Positions 18,795-27,891 of a stretch of 64,000 nucleotides of DNA are shown in pieces (positions within the stretch are counted from its first letter, which is position 1; each line of letters starts with the position of its first letter). Made by a program: the position numbers and the translations under genes. The stretch comes from JADJDM01 sp044352985 (lineage in GTDB: Bacteria; Bacteroidota; Bacteroidia; B-17B0; Aurantibacillaceae), in NCBI GenBank assembly GCA_044352985.1, contig JBILCU010000015.1, positions 9,822 through 73,821 of the forward strand. The letters are read 5' to 3'. The notes under the pieces are model-generated. The model was given only the letters and a program-made list of their open reading frames with translations. It searched no databases and had not been told where the DNA came from.

Positions 18795-20201
18795 ATGGAA
18801 AAATTTGATGTAACAATTATAGGTTCAGGTCCAGGAGGATACGTAGCAGCGATTCGTTGTGCACAATTAGGTTTAAAAACAGCATTGATTGAACGTTATG
18901 CTACATTAGGCGGAACATGCTTAAACGTTGGCTGCATACCTTCAAAAGCATTGCTTGATTCTTCAGAACATTATCATAACGCTGTTCATAATTTTGCTGA
19001 ACATGGCATTGAAGTAAAATCTCCAAAGGTAAATCTGGAGAAAATGATTGAACGCAAAAGAGGTGTTGTGAAAGTTACCTGTGATGGGATTAATTTTTTA
19101 ATGAAAAAGAATAAAATTTCTGTGTTTCATGGTCATGGGAGTTTTTCTTCAAAGAATACTATTGAAATTGCGAAACAAGACGGAACAAAAGAAATCATAG
19201 AAACATCAAAAACCATTATTGCAACTGGTTCTAAACCGGCAAGTTTACCAGGAATTGAAATCGATAAAAAAAGAATTATCACCTCAACAGAAGCTTTAGA
19301 GTTAAAAGAAATACCTAAACACCTCATCATTATTGGTGGTGGAGTAATTGGGCTTGAATTAGGCTCTGTATATGGAAGATTAGGATCGAAGGTTTCTGTG
19401 GTTGAATTTACCGACGGTCTGATTTCCACAATGGATAAAGGATTAGGAAAAGAATTAACCCGTGTATTGAAAAAAGATTTAGGCTTTGAATATCATTTCA
19501 ATCATAAAGTTACCGGAGTAGTAAACAAAGGAAAAGAAGTAATTATTACCGCAGAAAATAAAAAAGGAGAAACAATTGAATTAAAAGGTGATTATTGTTT
19601 GATGGCAGTTGGCAGAAGACCTTTCACGGACAATTTAGGGCTGGATAAAGCCGGAGTGAAAGTGGATGCGCGTGGTAAAATAGAAACAGATGATCATTTA
19701 AAAACAAATATAAATGGAATTTATGCCATCGGTGATGTAGTAAAAGGTGCTATGCTTGCTCATAAAGCAGAAGAAGAAGGAGTATATGTTGCAGAACAAA
19801 TTGCAGGACAAAAACCACATATCAATTATAATTTAATACCGGGTGTAGTTTACACTTGGCCTGAAGTTGCCTCTGTTGGTTTAACAGAAGAACAATTAAA
19901 AGAAAAAGGTATAAAATACAAAACAGGTTCTTTTCCTTTTAAAGCAAGCGGAAGAGCAAGAGCAAGTATGGATACAGATGGCTTCATAAAAGTATTAGCA
20001 GATGAAACAACTGATGAAGTGTTAGGAGTTCACATGATTGGGCCTCGTGTTGCTGATGTAATTATGGAGGCAGCAATTGCTATGGAATTTAGGGCAAGCG
20101 CAGAAGATATTGCACGTACTTGTCATGGCCACCCAACATTTACTGAAAACTTAAAAGAAGCTGCTTTGGATGCAACCGGTAAAAGAGCTATACATATGTA
20201 G
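18795..20201 (+). CDS. lpdA: Dihydrolipoyl dehydrogenase (E3)
   Basis: A 468-residue flavoprotein disulfide reductase that reoxidises dihydrolipoamide in 2-oxoacid dehydrogenase and glycine-cleavage complexes. FAD-binding GSGPGGY lies at residues 10-16, the redox-active pair is C42/C47 in GGTCLNVGCIPSK, the NAD-binding IIIGGGVIGLELGS is near 180, the second FAD motif is GIYAIGDV, and the C-terminal active-site HGHPTFTE is near 446. No E1 or E2 genes adjoin it. A strong hairpin follows the stop. Confidence 0.96.
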   Translation: MEKFDVTIIGSGPGGYVAAIRCAQLGLKTALIERYATLGGTCLNVGCIPSKALLDSSEHYHNAVHNFAEHGIEVKSPKVNLEKMIERKRGVVKVTCDGINFLMKKNKISVFHGHGSFSSKNTIEIAKQDGTKEIIETSKTIIATGSKPASLPGIEIDKKRIITSTEALELKEIPKHLIIIGGGVIGLELGSVYGRLGSKVSVVEFTDGLISTMDKGLGKELTRVLKKDLGFEYHFNHKVTGVVNKGKEVIITAENKKGETIELKGDYCLMAVGRRPFTDNLGLDKAGVKVDARGKIETDDHLKTNINGIYAIGDVVKGAMLAHKAEEEGVYVAEQIAGQKPHINYNLIPGVVYTWPEVASVGLTEEQLKEKGIKYKTGSFPFKASGRARASMDTDGFIKVLADETTDEVLGVHMIGPRVADVIMEAAIAMEFRASAEDIARTCHGHPTFTENLKEAALDATGKRAIHM

Positions 20202-20235
20202 TTAAATTTTTAAAGCAAATTAAAAAGCTATAAAT

Positions 20236-20266
20236 AAAAAAAGCTGTCTAATAGACAGCTTTTTTT
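20236..20266. terminator. Bidirectional intrinsic terminator between lpdA and tonB
   Basis: AGCTGTCT (20242-20249) pairs perfectly with AGACAGCT (20253-20260) around a 3-base loop. Flanking A and T runs extend the stem and provide a T-tract on either strand, so it can serve both convergent genes. Confidence 0.85.
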
Positions 20267-20283
20267 ATTTATAGAAATGATAA

Positions 20284-21087
20284 TTAATTTAATTTAAAAT
20301 TAATTGGGAGATTAAAATAAACAGGAACGCTTCTACCGTTTTGTTTACCAGCTTTCCATTTAGGCATTGCTTTAACAACGCGCTGCGCTTCTCTTGATAA
20401 ACCTTCACCACCAGCAACACCACGTAAAATTTCGGTATTACTAATGGATCCATCAGGGTTTACAACAAATTTAACGAATACTTTCCCTTGTATGCCTGCT
20501 TCTTTTTCTACTTGAGGGTAGTTTATATTATTTTGAAGGTATTTCATTAACTCACCCATTCCACCAGGAAATTCAGGCATCTCCTCAACAACTGTAAAAA
20601 TCTCAGGAGCTTTTTCTTCTACAACTCCATTTCCGTCGCCTTCAGAAGGTATTACAACTTCATCTCCACTTCCTTCTTGAGTAACAGTCCCAACATTCGT
20701 TTCTGTAAGTTGCTCTTGTGGTGGTGGTGGATCAGTTTCCACAGCATCATCCTTAATAATAGGTGGAACAAACTTCACCATTTCAATTGCCGGTGGTGGC
20801 GGTGGCGGTGGTGGCGGAGGTGGTTCACTTTCATCCAAAGGCGGTGGCGTTAAATCAATTGCCGCTACATCAATGACTGTTTCCTTTTTTTCTTCTTCTC
20901 CTTTCATACTCATGATGGCTTTTATTCCAAATGCCAAACCTGTAGAAAGTACTAAACCAAGAAGAATTAAAGAAACTGTACGATTGTAGTTCGAGCGTAT
21001 CTCATACGCTCCGTAATTTTGGTTTCTGCGATCAAAAACCAAATCATTACGCTGAGGAGAAACTACATTATTCCAGTTTACTTGCAT
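20284..21087 (-). CDS. tonB: TonB-family energy transducer
   Basis: A 267-residue protein with a short cytoplasmic N-terminus, one membrane helix (about residues 38-56), a proline-rich periplasmic spacer including a run of ten prolines, and a C-terminal TonB domain (about 175-267) with PEFPGGMGELMKYL, YPQVEKEAGIQGKVFVKFVV and the terminal VPVYFNLPINFKLN. It couples the inner-membrane proton gradient to outer-membrane receptors. It is the last gene of the ExbB-ExbD-ExbD-TonB operon and ends at the shared terminator. Confidence 0.93.
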   Translation of the reverse strand: MQVNWNNVVSPQRNDLVFDRRNQNYGAYEIRSNYNRTVSLILLGLVLSTGLAFGIKAIMSMKGEEEKKETVIDVAAIDLTPPPLDESEPPPPPPPPPPPAIEMVKFVPPIIKDDAVETDPPPPQEQLTETNVGTVTQEGSGDEVVIPSEGDGNGVVEEKAPEIFTVVEEMPEFPGGMGELMKYLQNNINYPQVEKEAGIQGKVFVKFVVNPDGSISNTEILRGVAGGEGLSREAQRVVKAMPKWKAGKQNGRSVPVYFNLPINFKLN

Positions 21088-21128
21088 ATTGTAATTTTTT
21101 TAAATTCTTTTAATTTGAAAAATTCAAA

Positions 21129-21770
21129 TTATTTAATTTTTTGCTGTAATAATTCAAATTCCTTTTGAGTCATTTCAACACCGATAACGCGTTTACCCAC
21201 ATCACAAATTTTTAATTCATCTAACATGTCGATAGCATTTCTGTATGTTGCCTGATCATCAGTTTTAATAAGAACTGTTACTGCTTTAGTATCAGCCAAT
21301 ACTTTATTTACATTTTGTGTAATTGTTGTATCTGCTAATTTTTTTGCAACACCTTCGTTAGTTACACGTTTTTTCTCATTGATGGTCCATTCGTTTTTTT
21401 CTAATAATAGCTTATGCAGACCATCTTTTGAAAAATTTGTTTCTAACAATTGAGTTGTAGGTTTTCCATCTTTATTTCCTTCTTCGTAAAACTGTCCTGC
21501 GTAGTAAAAAATTCGATCATCTTTTGTCAATAAAAAAGTAAGACCATTTTTTACCTCAGGTTGCTCAATATTAGGATCATCAGGAGGAACAGGCAAACTT
21601 AATTCCATAGATTTAGGTTTGCTGAACGTTGATGTTAATACGAAGAAAGTTAATAACAAGAAAGCCAAATCAACCATAGGTGTCATGTCAACTCGGGTTG
21701 ACTGCTTCTTGGCGCGTTTTTTACCGCCTTTACCGTGGCCACCGCCACCACCTTCTGCAATTTCTGCCAT
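21129..21770 (-). CDS. exbD: ExbD/TolR biopolymer transport protein (second copy)
   Basis: A 213-residue protein with a Gly/Lys-rich N-terminus, one membrane helix in VDMTPMVDLAFLLLTFFVLTST with the essential membrane Asp, and a periplasmic domain of ~150 residues containing an extra segment compared with E. coli ExbD (~140 aa). It should partner ExbB in the proton-driven motor. It lies 15 bases downstream of the first exbD and shares its SxxxDMTPMVDLAFLL block, so the two are paralogues. Confidence 0.9.
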   Translation of the reverse strand: MAEIAEGGGGGHGKGGKKRAKKQSTRVDMTPMVDLAFLLLTFFVLTSTFSKPKSMELSLPVPPDDPNIEQPEVKNGLTFLLTKDDRIFYYAGQFYEEGNKDGKPTTQLLETNFSKDGLHKLLLEKNEWTINEKKRVTNEGVAKKLADTTITQNVNKVLADTKAVTVLIKTDDQATYRNAIDMLDELKICDVGKRVIGVEMTQKEFELLQQKIK

Positions 21771-21785
21771 TGTTTTTACTTTTTG

Positions 21786-22463
21786 TTACTTCTTAGCAGG
21801 TGCTGTTTCGCCACCTTCCATCGAAGTAATTAAATTGAATTGATAAATTTTTAAATCAGTAAATGTTTTAAACACATCTTTTACATAAATGTATTTTACC
21901 TTACTATCTGCTTTAATTGCGTAGCGAGGTTTTTCTGCTTTAAATTCTTGTCCTTTTTCTTTGGCTTCATCTTTTGCTCTTTTGTAAACTGCATTCGCTT
22001 CCTGAGCTGCAAAAAGAATCCAATCTTTTAACTGTGGATTATTTAAAGAATCATTAGGAACACCTTTTTGAGGTTGAAACTTTAAACGCTCACCTTCAGT
22101 TGCTTCTAAATACCTTGGCAAATCTTTAATGTCAACACCAAAACTTGATAATCCACCAAATTTCTTTAATTGATCTGCATTAAATTTTACTTTGTATTTA
22201 TCTGCCATTTTTGTTAACGCATTCATTTTAGCTTCTGCATTACTAATTCCAAAAAATGGTCTTCCGATATTATCAACGGTAACCATAATGGTATTTTCTG
22301 GCAGTAATTTATCAGACACTGAAGAAGGTGGATCAACCACAACTGGTTCAGCCATTCTGAAAGATGCTGTTAACATGAAAAAGGTAACAAGAAGAAAAGC
22401 CAAATCCACCATCGGCGTCATGTCGATTGAAGGTGAACTTTTTGCTATTTTAATTTTTGGCAT
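21786..22463 (-). CDS. exbD: ExbD/TolR biopolymer transport protein (first copy)
   Basis: A 225-residue protein with the same design as its neighbour: SIDMTPMVDLAFLLVTFFMLTAS membrane helix with the proton-carrying Asp, then a long periplasmic part. It is more diverged at the C-terminus (VKYIYVKDVFKTFTDLKIYQFN). Paired, non-identical ExbD proteins are typical of Bacteroidota TonB clusters and probably form a heteromeric motor with ExbB. It follows exbB by 29 bases. Confidence 0.9.
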   Translation of the reverse strand: MPKIKIAKSSPSIDMTPMVDLAFLLVTFFMLTASFRMAEPVVVDPPSSVSDKLLPENTIMVTVDNIGRPFFGISNAEAKMNALTKMADKYKVKFNADQLKKFGGLSSFGVDIKDLPRYLEATEGERLKFQPQKGVPNDSLNNPQLKDWILFAAQEANAVYKRAKDEAKEKGQEFKAEKPRYAIKADSKVKYIYVKDVFKTFTDLKIYQFNLITSMEGGETAPAKK

Positions 22464-22492
22464 TTTTTTCTTTTTACGATTATTCTATAAAA

Positions 22493-23296
22493 TTATTTCC
22501 CAGATGTTTGAAACTCCTGAACAATAGTGAAACCTGCTTCATCCATTGCGTAAGTTAATTGATCTACACGATTTGAGAACAAGTTATAGAAAATAATTGC
22601 TAATGCAGAAGATAAGATACCTACTAAAGTATTTACAAGCGCTTCAGAGATACCTGTTGCTAGCGCTGCTGTATCAGGAGTTCCAGCTGCAGCTAATGCA
22701 CCAAATGCACGAATCATACCTACAACTGTTCCGATTAGACCAACTAAAGTTCCGATAGATGCACAAGTAGAAATAACCACCATGTTTTTAGATAACATTG
22801 GTAATTCTAAAGCAGTAGCTTCTTCTAATGATTTTTGAATAGCATGAACTTTTGCTTCTTTATCCATGTGTGAATCATTTTCTACAAATTGATATTTTAA
22901 CAAACCTTCTTTAACTACATTACCTAATGAACCTTTTTGTTTATCGCATTCTGCTAATGCAGCTTCCATATCATGACTTGCAATAAGTCCTTTTATTTTA
23001 CCAACAAATGCAGCAACATTTCCTTTACCTGTAGCTTTTTGAATGGTAATAAAACGCTCAATCGCAAAAACTAAAACCGTTAAAAATACACCTAATAAAA
23101 CAGGTACGATAAAGCCGCCTTTATACATAATACCTGCGAAGTTGTGCGGATGACCTTTTTCAGGACCGTCTGCATCGAAGTTACTTGGATTTCCGAGAAA
23201 GTATTTGAAAATTACAATCCCGATTACTAAACAAATTACAATTGACAATGCGGAAACGATAAATGAAAATCCGCCTGATGTTTTGTTGTTACTCAT
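22493..23296 (-). CDS. exbB: MotA/TolQ/ExbB proton channel family protein
   Basis: A 267-residue protein with three membrane segments: about 13-30 (SALSIVICLVIGIVIFKYF), about 58-78 (GGFIVPVLLGVFLTVLVFAIERF) and a C-terminal pair around 160-230 including IGTLVGLIGTVVGMIRAF and TLVGILSSALAIIFYNLF. These match the ExbB/TolQ channel family. It opens the operon feeding two ExbD proteins and TonB and has a well-formed promoter directly upstream. Confidence 0.92.
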   Translation of the reverse strand: MSNNKTSGGFSFIVSALSIVICLVIGIVIFKYFLGNPSNFDADGPEKGHPHNFAGIMYKGGFIVPVLLGVFLTVLVFAIERFITIQKATGKGNVAAFVGKIKGLIASHDMEAALAECDKQKGSLGNVVKEGLLKYQFVENDSHMDKEAKVHAIQKSLEEATALELPMLSKNMVVISTCASIGTLVGLIGTVVGMIRAFGALAAAGTPDTAALATGISEALVNTLVGILSSALAIIFYNLFSNRVDQLTYAMDEAGFTIVQEFQTSGK

Positions 23297-23338
23297 ACTT
23301 GTTGTTTTTTATTTTTTTGATTTAAAATTTAAAGCCTT

Positions 23339-23368
23339 CAAACTTACTAAAATTGTTTTAATAACAAA
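23339..23368 (-). promoter_or_regulatory. Promoter of the exbB-exbD-exbD-tonB operon
   Basis: On the minus strand TTTG (complement of 23365-23368) and TAAGTTTG (complement of 23339-23346) are separated by 18 bases, a good match to the Bacteroidota -33 TTTG / -7 TAnnTTTG promoter. The predicted leader to the exbB ATG is about 35 nt. Confidence 0.6.
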
Positions 23369-23483
23369 AACCGTATTATTATCAATTCGTTAATTTTTCA
23401 ACAATTAAATAACGATAAACAACACGCGAAAATTGTATTGAACAAGCTATATTAGCAAATTATTTATCAAACTACTTGTAATT

Positions 23484-24161
23484 ATGGATACAGACATTCT
23501 ATTTGAAGATAATCACATTATTGCAGTAAACAAAAAACCCTCTCAACTTGTTCAGGGAGATAAAACCAACGATGAACCTTTAAGTGAATTGGTAAAAAAA
23601 TACATTAAATCAAAATACAATAAACCTGGTGAAGTTTTTATAGGTGTAGTACATCGAATAGATAGACCTGTAAGTGGAATTGTATTGTTTGCAAAAACTT
23701 CAAAAGCATTATCTCGATTAAATGAACTTTTCCGAACAAAAAACATTCAAAAAACCTATTGGGCAGTTGTAAAAAACCAACCAAAAAATCAGGAAGGCAC
23801 GTTGATTAATTATCTGATTAAAAACGAAAAATCTAATAAGAGTTTTGCTTATAACGAAGAACGAAAAGGTGCGCTCAAATCAGAATTAAGCTATAAAGTA
23901 ATAGGTAAAACGGATAATTATTTTTTAGTTGAAGTTTTGCCTCTAACAGGAAGACATCATCAAATAAGGGTTCAACTCTCTCATATGGGTTGCCCAATTA
24001 AAGGCGACTTAAAATATGGTTATGAGCGGAGTAATAAAGATGCTAGTATTCATCTTCATGCACGTAAAATTGAATTTATACACCCTGTAAAAAATGAACA
24101 AATAACTATTGAAGCGATGCCTCCCAATGATGCTATTTGGAATGCAGTGGTGAATTTCTAG
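23484..24161 (+). CDS. RluA-family pseudouridine synthase
   Basis: A 225-residue enzyme converting uridine to pseudouridine in RNA. The catalytic Asp lies in VVHRIDRPVSGIVLFAKT, and the conserved LLPLTGRHHQIRVQLSH-type block appears as PLTGRHHQIRVQLSHMG near residue 155, followed by KGDLKYG. There is no S4 RNA-binding domain, so it belongs to the short RluA/TruC-like group. Whether it acts on rRNA or tRNA cannot be told. It is divergent from exbB and convergent with ftsY. Confidence 0.88.
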   Translation: MDTDILFEDNHIIAVNKKPSQLVQGDKTNDEPLSELVKKYIKSKYNKPGEVFIGVVHRIDRPVSGIVLFAKTSKALSRLNELFRTKNIQKTYWAVVKNQPKNQEGTLINYLIKNEKSNKSFAYNEERKGALKSELSYKVIGKTDNYFLVEVLPLTGRHHQIRVQLSHMGCPIKGDLKYGYERSNKDASIHLHARKIEFIHPVKNEQITIEAMPPNDAIWNAVVNF

Positions 24162-24216
24162 ATTTGAGTTTAGGGTTTTAGATGTAGACTTGATGGATTT
24201 AAAAATTTAAAGCCCA

Positions 24217-25173
24217 TCAAGAAGATTTAAAAAGGCTATCAACAAACTCAACACGATTGAAAACTTGCAGATCGTTCATTTTTTCACCTACGCCAATATA
24301 TTTAACAGGTATTTTAAATTGATCGGAAATTCCAATTACAACGCCACCTTTAGCTGTTCCGTCTAATTTTGTTAATGCTAATGCATTTACTTCTGTTGCA
24401 GCTGTAAATTGTTTGCATTGCTCAATCGCGTTTTGACCGGTTGATGCATCAAGCACTAATAAAATTTCATGAGGAGCATCCGGCACCACTTTTTTCATTA
24501 CCATTTTAATTTTAGTAAGCTCGTTCATTAAATTTACTTTATTATGTAAACGACCTGCCGTATCAATGATGATGACATCGCTACCTCGCGCCAATCCGGA
24601 ACTCAATGTATCGTAAGCAACAGATGCAGGATCGGCACCCATGCCTTGAGATACAATTGGAACATCAACTCGTTGGCTCCAGATGGTTAACTGATCAACA
24701 GCTGCAGCCCTGAATGTATCAGCAGCACCTAATAAAACGTTTTTGCCTTTACTTTTGAAAGCATGAGCCAATTTACCGATTGTAGTAGTTTTACCAACAC
24801 CGTTTACCCCCACAACCATAATTACATATGGTTTTTTATTTTCAGGTGTAGTAAAATCATGCTCATCTTTGCTATTATTTTCAGTAAGAAGTAGCGCAAT
24901 TTCTTCTTTTAAAATTGAATTTAAATGGGAAGTACTGGTATACTTATCATTTGCCACTCGCTCTTCAATTCGCTTAATAATTTTTATAGTAGTTTCTACA
25001 CCAACATCCGAAGTAATTAATACTTCTTCCAAATTATCTAAAACCTCAGCATCTACAGTACTTTTACCAACGATTGCTTTTGCGATTTTTGAAAAGAATC
25101 CTTCCTTGGTTTTTTCCAAGCCTTTATCTAATGATTCTTTTTTTTCCTTACTAAAAAAACTAAAAAATCCCAT
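24217..25173 (-). CDS. ftsY: Signal recognition particle receptor FtsY
   Basis: A 318-residue SRP GTPase that docks ribosome-SRP complexes at the inner membrane. The N domain (~30-110) is followed by the G domain with GVNGVGKTTTIGKLA (G1), GAADTFRAAAVDQL, IDTAGRLHNKVNLM (G3), TKLDGTAKGG (G4) and KYIGVGEKMNDLQVF at the end. The acidic A domain is very short, as usual in this phylum. It is 5 bases downstream of the SIMPL gene, forming a two-gene unit. Confidence 0.96.
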   Translation of the reverse strand: MGFFSFFSKEKKESLDKGLEKTKEGFFSKIAKAIVGKSTVDAEVLDNLEEVLITSDVGVETTIKIIKRIEERVANDKYTSTSHLNSILKEEIALLLTENNSKDEHDFTTPENKKPYVIMVVGVNGVGKTTTIGKLAHAFKSKGKNVLLGAADTFRAAAVDQLTIWSQRVDVPIVSQGMGADPASVAYDTLSSGLARGSDVIIIDTAGRLHNKVNLMNELTKIKMVMKKVVPDAPHEILLVLDASTGQNAIEQCKQFTAATEVNALALTKLDGTAKGGVVIGISDQFKIPVKYIGVGEKMNDLQVFNRVEFVDSLFKSS

Positions 25174-25178
25174 AACAC

Positions 25179-25913
25179 TTATTTTATTTCAAATTCTAAT
25201 TTCACGGTTATGCTGGCTGTTTTTCTTTTTGAGGAAGTATTGAAAGTGCCTCCCCAGGAATAATCTTCTGTAGAATTTTGAGCAGTGATTTGAAAAATTC
25301 CCATGTTTGCACTTTTTAATTCTCCTATTGAATTTTCAGCATTTTCAGCAATATTTTTTGCTCTGTCGAACCCATCTTTAGTTGCATTAGACAATAAATC
25401 TAATTTGAGTTCGGAAAGTTTTGTATAAAAGTATTCTGGCTGAAACGAATTGAATTCTATACCTGAATCAATTAGCTCCGTAATTTCTCTCGAAACCTGC
25501 TCAACTTTATCAACAGCGTTAGATTCTATCTGAACATTTTGCGTTAATACATAACCTATGAATTCCTGACGGATTAAACTTCCTTGTTCGTTGTAAATAT
25601 TATTAAACGATTTATCTATAATAACTGAAGCAAAAACGATTTCTTTTTCCTGAATTCCTTTTTGAGAAAAATAATTTTTCACTGTTTCCACATCAGATTT
25701 TATCAATTGATAAGCTTCTTTTAAAGTAAAAGCACGCTGACTAAATGATCCTTTCCAAACGATTAAATCAGCCGAAAAATCTTTTTGAGCAAGACCAGTT
25801 ACTTTAATAGTATTTAAATCACTGTGTGTTTTTCGCCAAGCACCAGAAAGTAAATTAGTAGCAACCACTATTGCTATTGCAATTACTATACTTGATATAA
25901 CTCTGTATTTCAT
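25179..25913 (-). CDS. SIMPL domain-containing membrane-anchored protein
   Basis: A 244-residue protein with an N-terminal signal anchor (about residues 5-24) and an extracytoplasmic SIMPL (DUF541) domain starting at TIKVTGLAQKDFSADLIVWKGSF and ending SKRKTASITVKLEFEIK. SIMPL proteins form oligomeric periplasmic barrels of poorly understood function; the human namesake is a signalling adaptor. It precedes ftsY and follows the L33/DUF4295 transcript, separated from it by a terminator. Confidence 0.85.
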   Translation of the reverse strand: MKYRVISSIVIAIAIVVATNLLSGAWRKTHSDLNTIKVTGLAQKDFSADLIVWKGSFSQRAFTLKEAYQLIKSDVETVKNYFSQKGIQEKEIVFASVIIDKSFNNIYNEQGSLIRQEFIGYVLTQNVQIESNAVDKVEQVSREITELIDSGIEFNSFQPEYFYTKLSELKLDLLSNATKDGFDRAKNIAENAENSIGELKSANMGIFQITAQNSTEDYSWGGTFNTSSKRKTASITVKLEFEIK

Positions 25914-25941
25914 TCCAAAATAGTTAAATGTAAAATTAAAA

Positions 25942-25978
25942 CAAAAAAAGCTTCAACCTTTTTCGGAAGAAGCTTTTT
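25942..25978 (-). terminator. Intrinsic terminator after the rpmG-DUF4295 unit
   Basis: AAAAAGCTTC (25945-25954) pairs with GAAGCTTTTT (25969-25978). Read on the minus strand the stem is followed by a T-run, ending transcription after the DUF4295 gene and separating it from the SIMPL-ftsY pair. Confidence 0.75.
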
Positions 25979-26002
25979 AATAATTTTTTAAAATGTACTT
26001 AT

Positions 26003-26158
26003 TTATTTAGATTTCAAAAAATCTTGAATATGATCGTTATGTACGATTTCTTCTTTAAATGTATAAGCACCCGTTTTAGGTGATTTTACCATTTTAATTA
26101 CTTTTGTAAAATCTTTACCTTTTCCGGTTTTTAATGTTGCTACAACTTTCTTTGCCAT
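26003..26158 (-). CDS. DUF4295 small protein
   Basis: A 51-residue basic protein beginning MAKKVVATLKTGKGKDFTKV and ending HIQDFLKSK, found by translating the minus strand between rpmG and the terminator. It is recognised as the Bacteroidota-specific DUF4295 family, almost always placed next to rpmG. The conserved position, small size and Lys content suggest ribosome association, but that is inference. It starts 19 bases after the rpmG stop. Confidence 0.88.
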   Translation of the reverse strand: MAKKVVATLKTGKGKDFTKVIKMVKSPKTGAYTFKEEIVHNDHIQDFLKSK

Positions 26159-26177
26159 GACTACTAATCGTTAATTG

Positions 26178-26360
26178 TTATTTAATTTCTTTGTGAACAG
26201 TCATTTTTTTAAGAATTGGATTGTATTTTTTCAATTCAATTCTTTCAGGTGTGTTTTTCTTGTTCTTTTTTGTAATATAACGGCTTGTTCCTGGTAAACC
26301 GCTGTCTTTGTGCTCTGTACACTCTAATATTACCTGAATTCTGTTTTGTTTCTTTGCCAT
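26178..26360 (-). CDS. rpmG: 50S ribosomal protein L33 (bL33)
   Basis: A 60-residue ribosomal protein: IQVILECTEH, then RYITKKNKKNTPERIELKKYNP, then a basic end. It has a single Cys and lacks the paired CxxC motifs, so it is the zinc-independent form. It has its own promoter with the TTTGCAGCCC block and is followed by DUF4295. In most relatives rpmB sits directly upstream, whereas here an aminopeptidase gene intervenes. Confidence 0.95.
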   Translation of the reverse strand: MAKKQNRIQVILECTEHKDSGLPGTSRYITKKNKKNTPERIELKKYNPILKKMTVHKEIK

Positions 26361-26382
26361 TTTTAATAGTTTTTACTTAAAC

Positions 26383-26397
26383 GGGGCTGCAAATGTA
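26383..26397 (-). promoter_or_regulatory. rpmG promoter with conserved TTTGCAGCCCC block
   Basis: On the minus strand the sequence is TACATTTGCAGCCCC, a perfect TAnnTTTG -7 box (complement of 26390-26397) followed by GCAGCCCC. The same downstream block occurs before rpmB and tRNA-Phe. Confidence 0.6.
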
Positions 26398-26418
26398 ATT
26401 TATTTTTCTTGAATTAAC

Positions 26419-27819
26419 CTAATTTTTCTTTAAAATTCCTTCTTCTTTCATCACTTTTTCTATTTCATCTGTTTTTTTAGGAAGATTTCCGGATAAATTA
26501 ATGGGTTCGGTATCTGTAATTAAAATATCATCTTCTATTCTTACACCAATATTCCACCATTTTTTATCGCAAGGAGAACCTTCAGCTATATAAATTCCAG
26601 GTTCAACTGTAATAACACTATTTACTTTTAATTTACCGTATGTTCCTGCATCATGCACATCCAAGCCCAAATAGTGTGAAGTGCCGTGAAAAAAATATTC
26701 CTGAAAATCGTTTGCATTTTGAATAATATTTAACTCCATCAATCCTTTTTTTATTACTTCAACCGCTGCATTGTGTGGGTCCCTAAAATTATTTCCTTTT
26801 TTGCAAGCATTTATTCCTGCTTCCTGAGCTTTTAATACTAAATCATAAATCTTCTTTTGTTCTTCAGAGAACTTGCCATTTATAGGTAAAGTACGAGTTA
26901 CATCGGCAGTATAGCCATGATATTCTGCTCCTGCATCAACAACCAATAAACTGTTTTTTTCAAATTTTCTTCGATTGGTAATATAGTGTAAAACACAAGA
27001 ATTTTCAGCATTTCCAACGATGGATGGATAACCAACGTATTCGGAACCATTAAACTTAAAGCCAAATTCAATTAAAGCCTGAGCTTTGTACTCAGTCATA
27101 TTCGATTCCATCGCCTTCATTAAATCGAGATGCGCATCGCATGTGATTTTGATGGCTTTATTTAAAAGTGCTAGCTCTTCATTGCTTTTAATTTCGCGCA
27201 AAGCCGACATCATCGCATAAAAATTAGTGCTGCTTTTTTTCTCCGGATATTTTTTGGTTTTTTCGTTGAAGGCTTTAATTAATGAATACAAATCGCCAGA
27301 ATCATTTTCATCATCTCGATAATCATAATAAAAATAGGGGTGATAAATTCTGGTGAATTTTGAGAAATCAATAGTTAGTTCATGAAACTGATAATTATTA
27401 AATGCTTTTTTAATTCCTAAAATTCCTAATGCGCCATCAATACCTAAGCGTTTTCCAGTCCAACTTTCAGATTTTTTATCTCTGGGCTGAACATAAATAA
27501 TTTCATTAGTTTCAAAACCATCAATTTCTATTGGATTTTTAAAAATCATTAAAAGAGAATTTGGTTCTAAACAACCAGTTAAATAATATAAATCAGGGGA
27601 TTGATGGTATTGAAAATCTACGTCATTAGAACGATTTCTTTCTGGATTTGAAAATACAAAAGCAACAGAATTATCTTCCATTTTATTTCTTAACGCTTGT
27701 CTTTTTGATGCATGAAATTCAGGTGGAAGAGCATCTTCGTCATACATCTGTTGTGCTGATAAATAACTTAAGTTACTTGCACATAAAACGAATATAAAAA
27801 TAGAGATGTAGATTTTCAT
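26419..27819 (-). CDS. Exported aminopeptidase P (M24 family Xaa-Pro aminopeptidase)
   Basis: A 466-residue enzyme with a signal peptide (MKIYISIFIFVLCASNLSYLSAQ), an AMP_N domain (about 30-170) and a pita-bread catalytic domain. Metal ligands are visible as VVDAGAEYHGYTADVTRT (two Asp), FFHGTSHYLGLDVHD (His), ITVEPGIYI (Glu) and GVRIEDDILIT (Glu). It removes N-terminal residues preceding proline, here in the periplasm or outside. Ordinary PepP is cytoplasmic, so the signal peptide matters. It lies between rpmB and rpmG but is bounded by a terminator upstream and an independent rpmG promoter downstream. Confidence 0.9.
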   Translation of the reverse strand: MKIYISIFIFVLCASNLSYLSAQQMYDEDALPPEFHASKRQALRNKMEDNSVAFVFSNPERNRSNDVDFQYHQSPDLYYLTGCLEPNSLLMIFKNPIEIDGFETNEIIYVQPRDKKSESWTGKRLGIDGALGILGIKKAFNNYQFHELTIDFSKFTRIYHPYFYYDYRDDENDSGDLYSLIKAFNEKTKKYPEKKSSTNFYAMMSALREIKSNEELALLNKAIKITCDAHLDLMKAMESNMTEYKAQALIEFGFKFNGSEYVGYPSIVGNAENSCVLHYITNRRKFEKNSLLVVDAGAEYHGYTADVTRTLPINGKFSEEQKKIYDLVLKAQEAGINACKKGNNFRDPHNAAVEVIKKGLMELNIIQNANDFQEYFFHGTSHYLGLDVHDAGTYGKLKVNSVITVEPGIYIAEGSPCDKKWWNIGVRIEDDILITDTEPINLSGNLPKKTDEIEKVMKEEGILKKN

Positions 27820-27841
27820 TAGAAAATAATAATCCGAAAAT

Positions 27842-27872
27842 AAAAAAACCTTGCCTGTTCAGGCAAGGTTTT
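27842..27872 (-). terminator. Intrinsic terminator after rpmB
   Basis: AAAACCTTGCCTG (27845-27857) and CAGGCAAGGTTTT (27860-27872) form a perfect 13-bp stem with a 2-base (TT) centre, so the hairpin must open a few pairs at its tip. The minus strand continues into a T-run, ending the rpmB transcript before the aminopeptidase gene. Confidence 0.85.
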
Positions 27873-27891
27873 AAAATTATTTTATAAAAAA

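Noticed and set aside
20284..23296. Two ExbD genes as an unusual duplication
   Set aside because: Tandem ExbD paralogues with ExbB and TonB are common in Bacteroidota.
24189..24221. CTTGATGG/CCATCAAG inverted repeat as terminator between rluA-like gene and ftsY
   Set aside because: It overlaps the end of ftsY, has a long loop and no T-run; probably chance.
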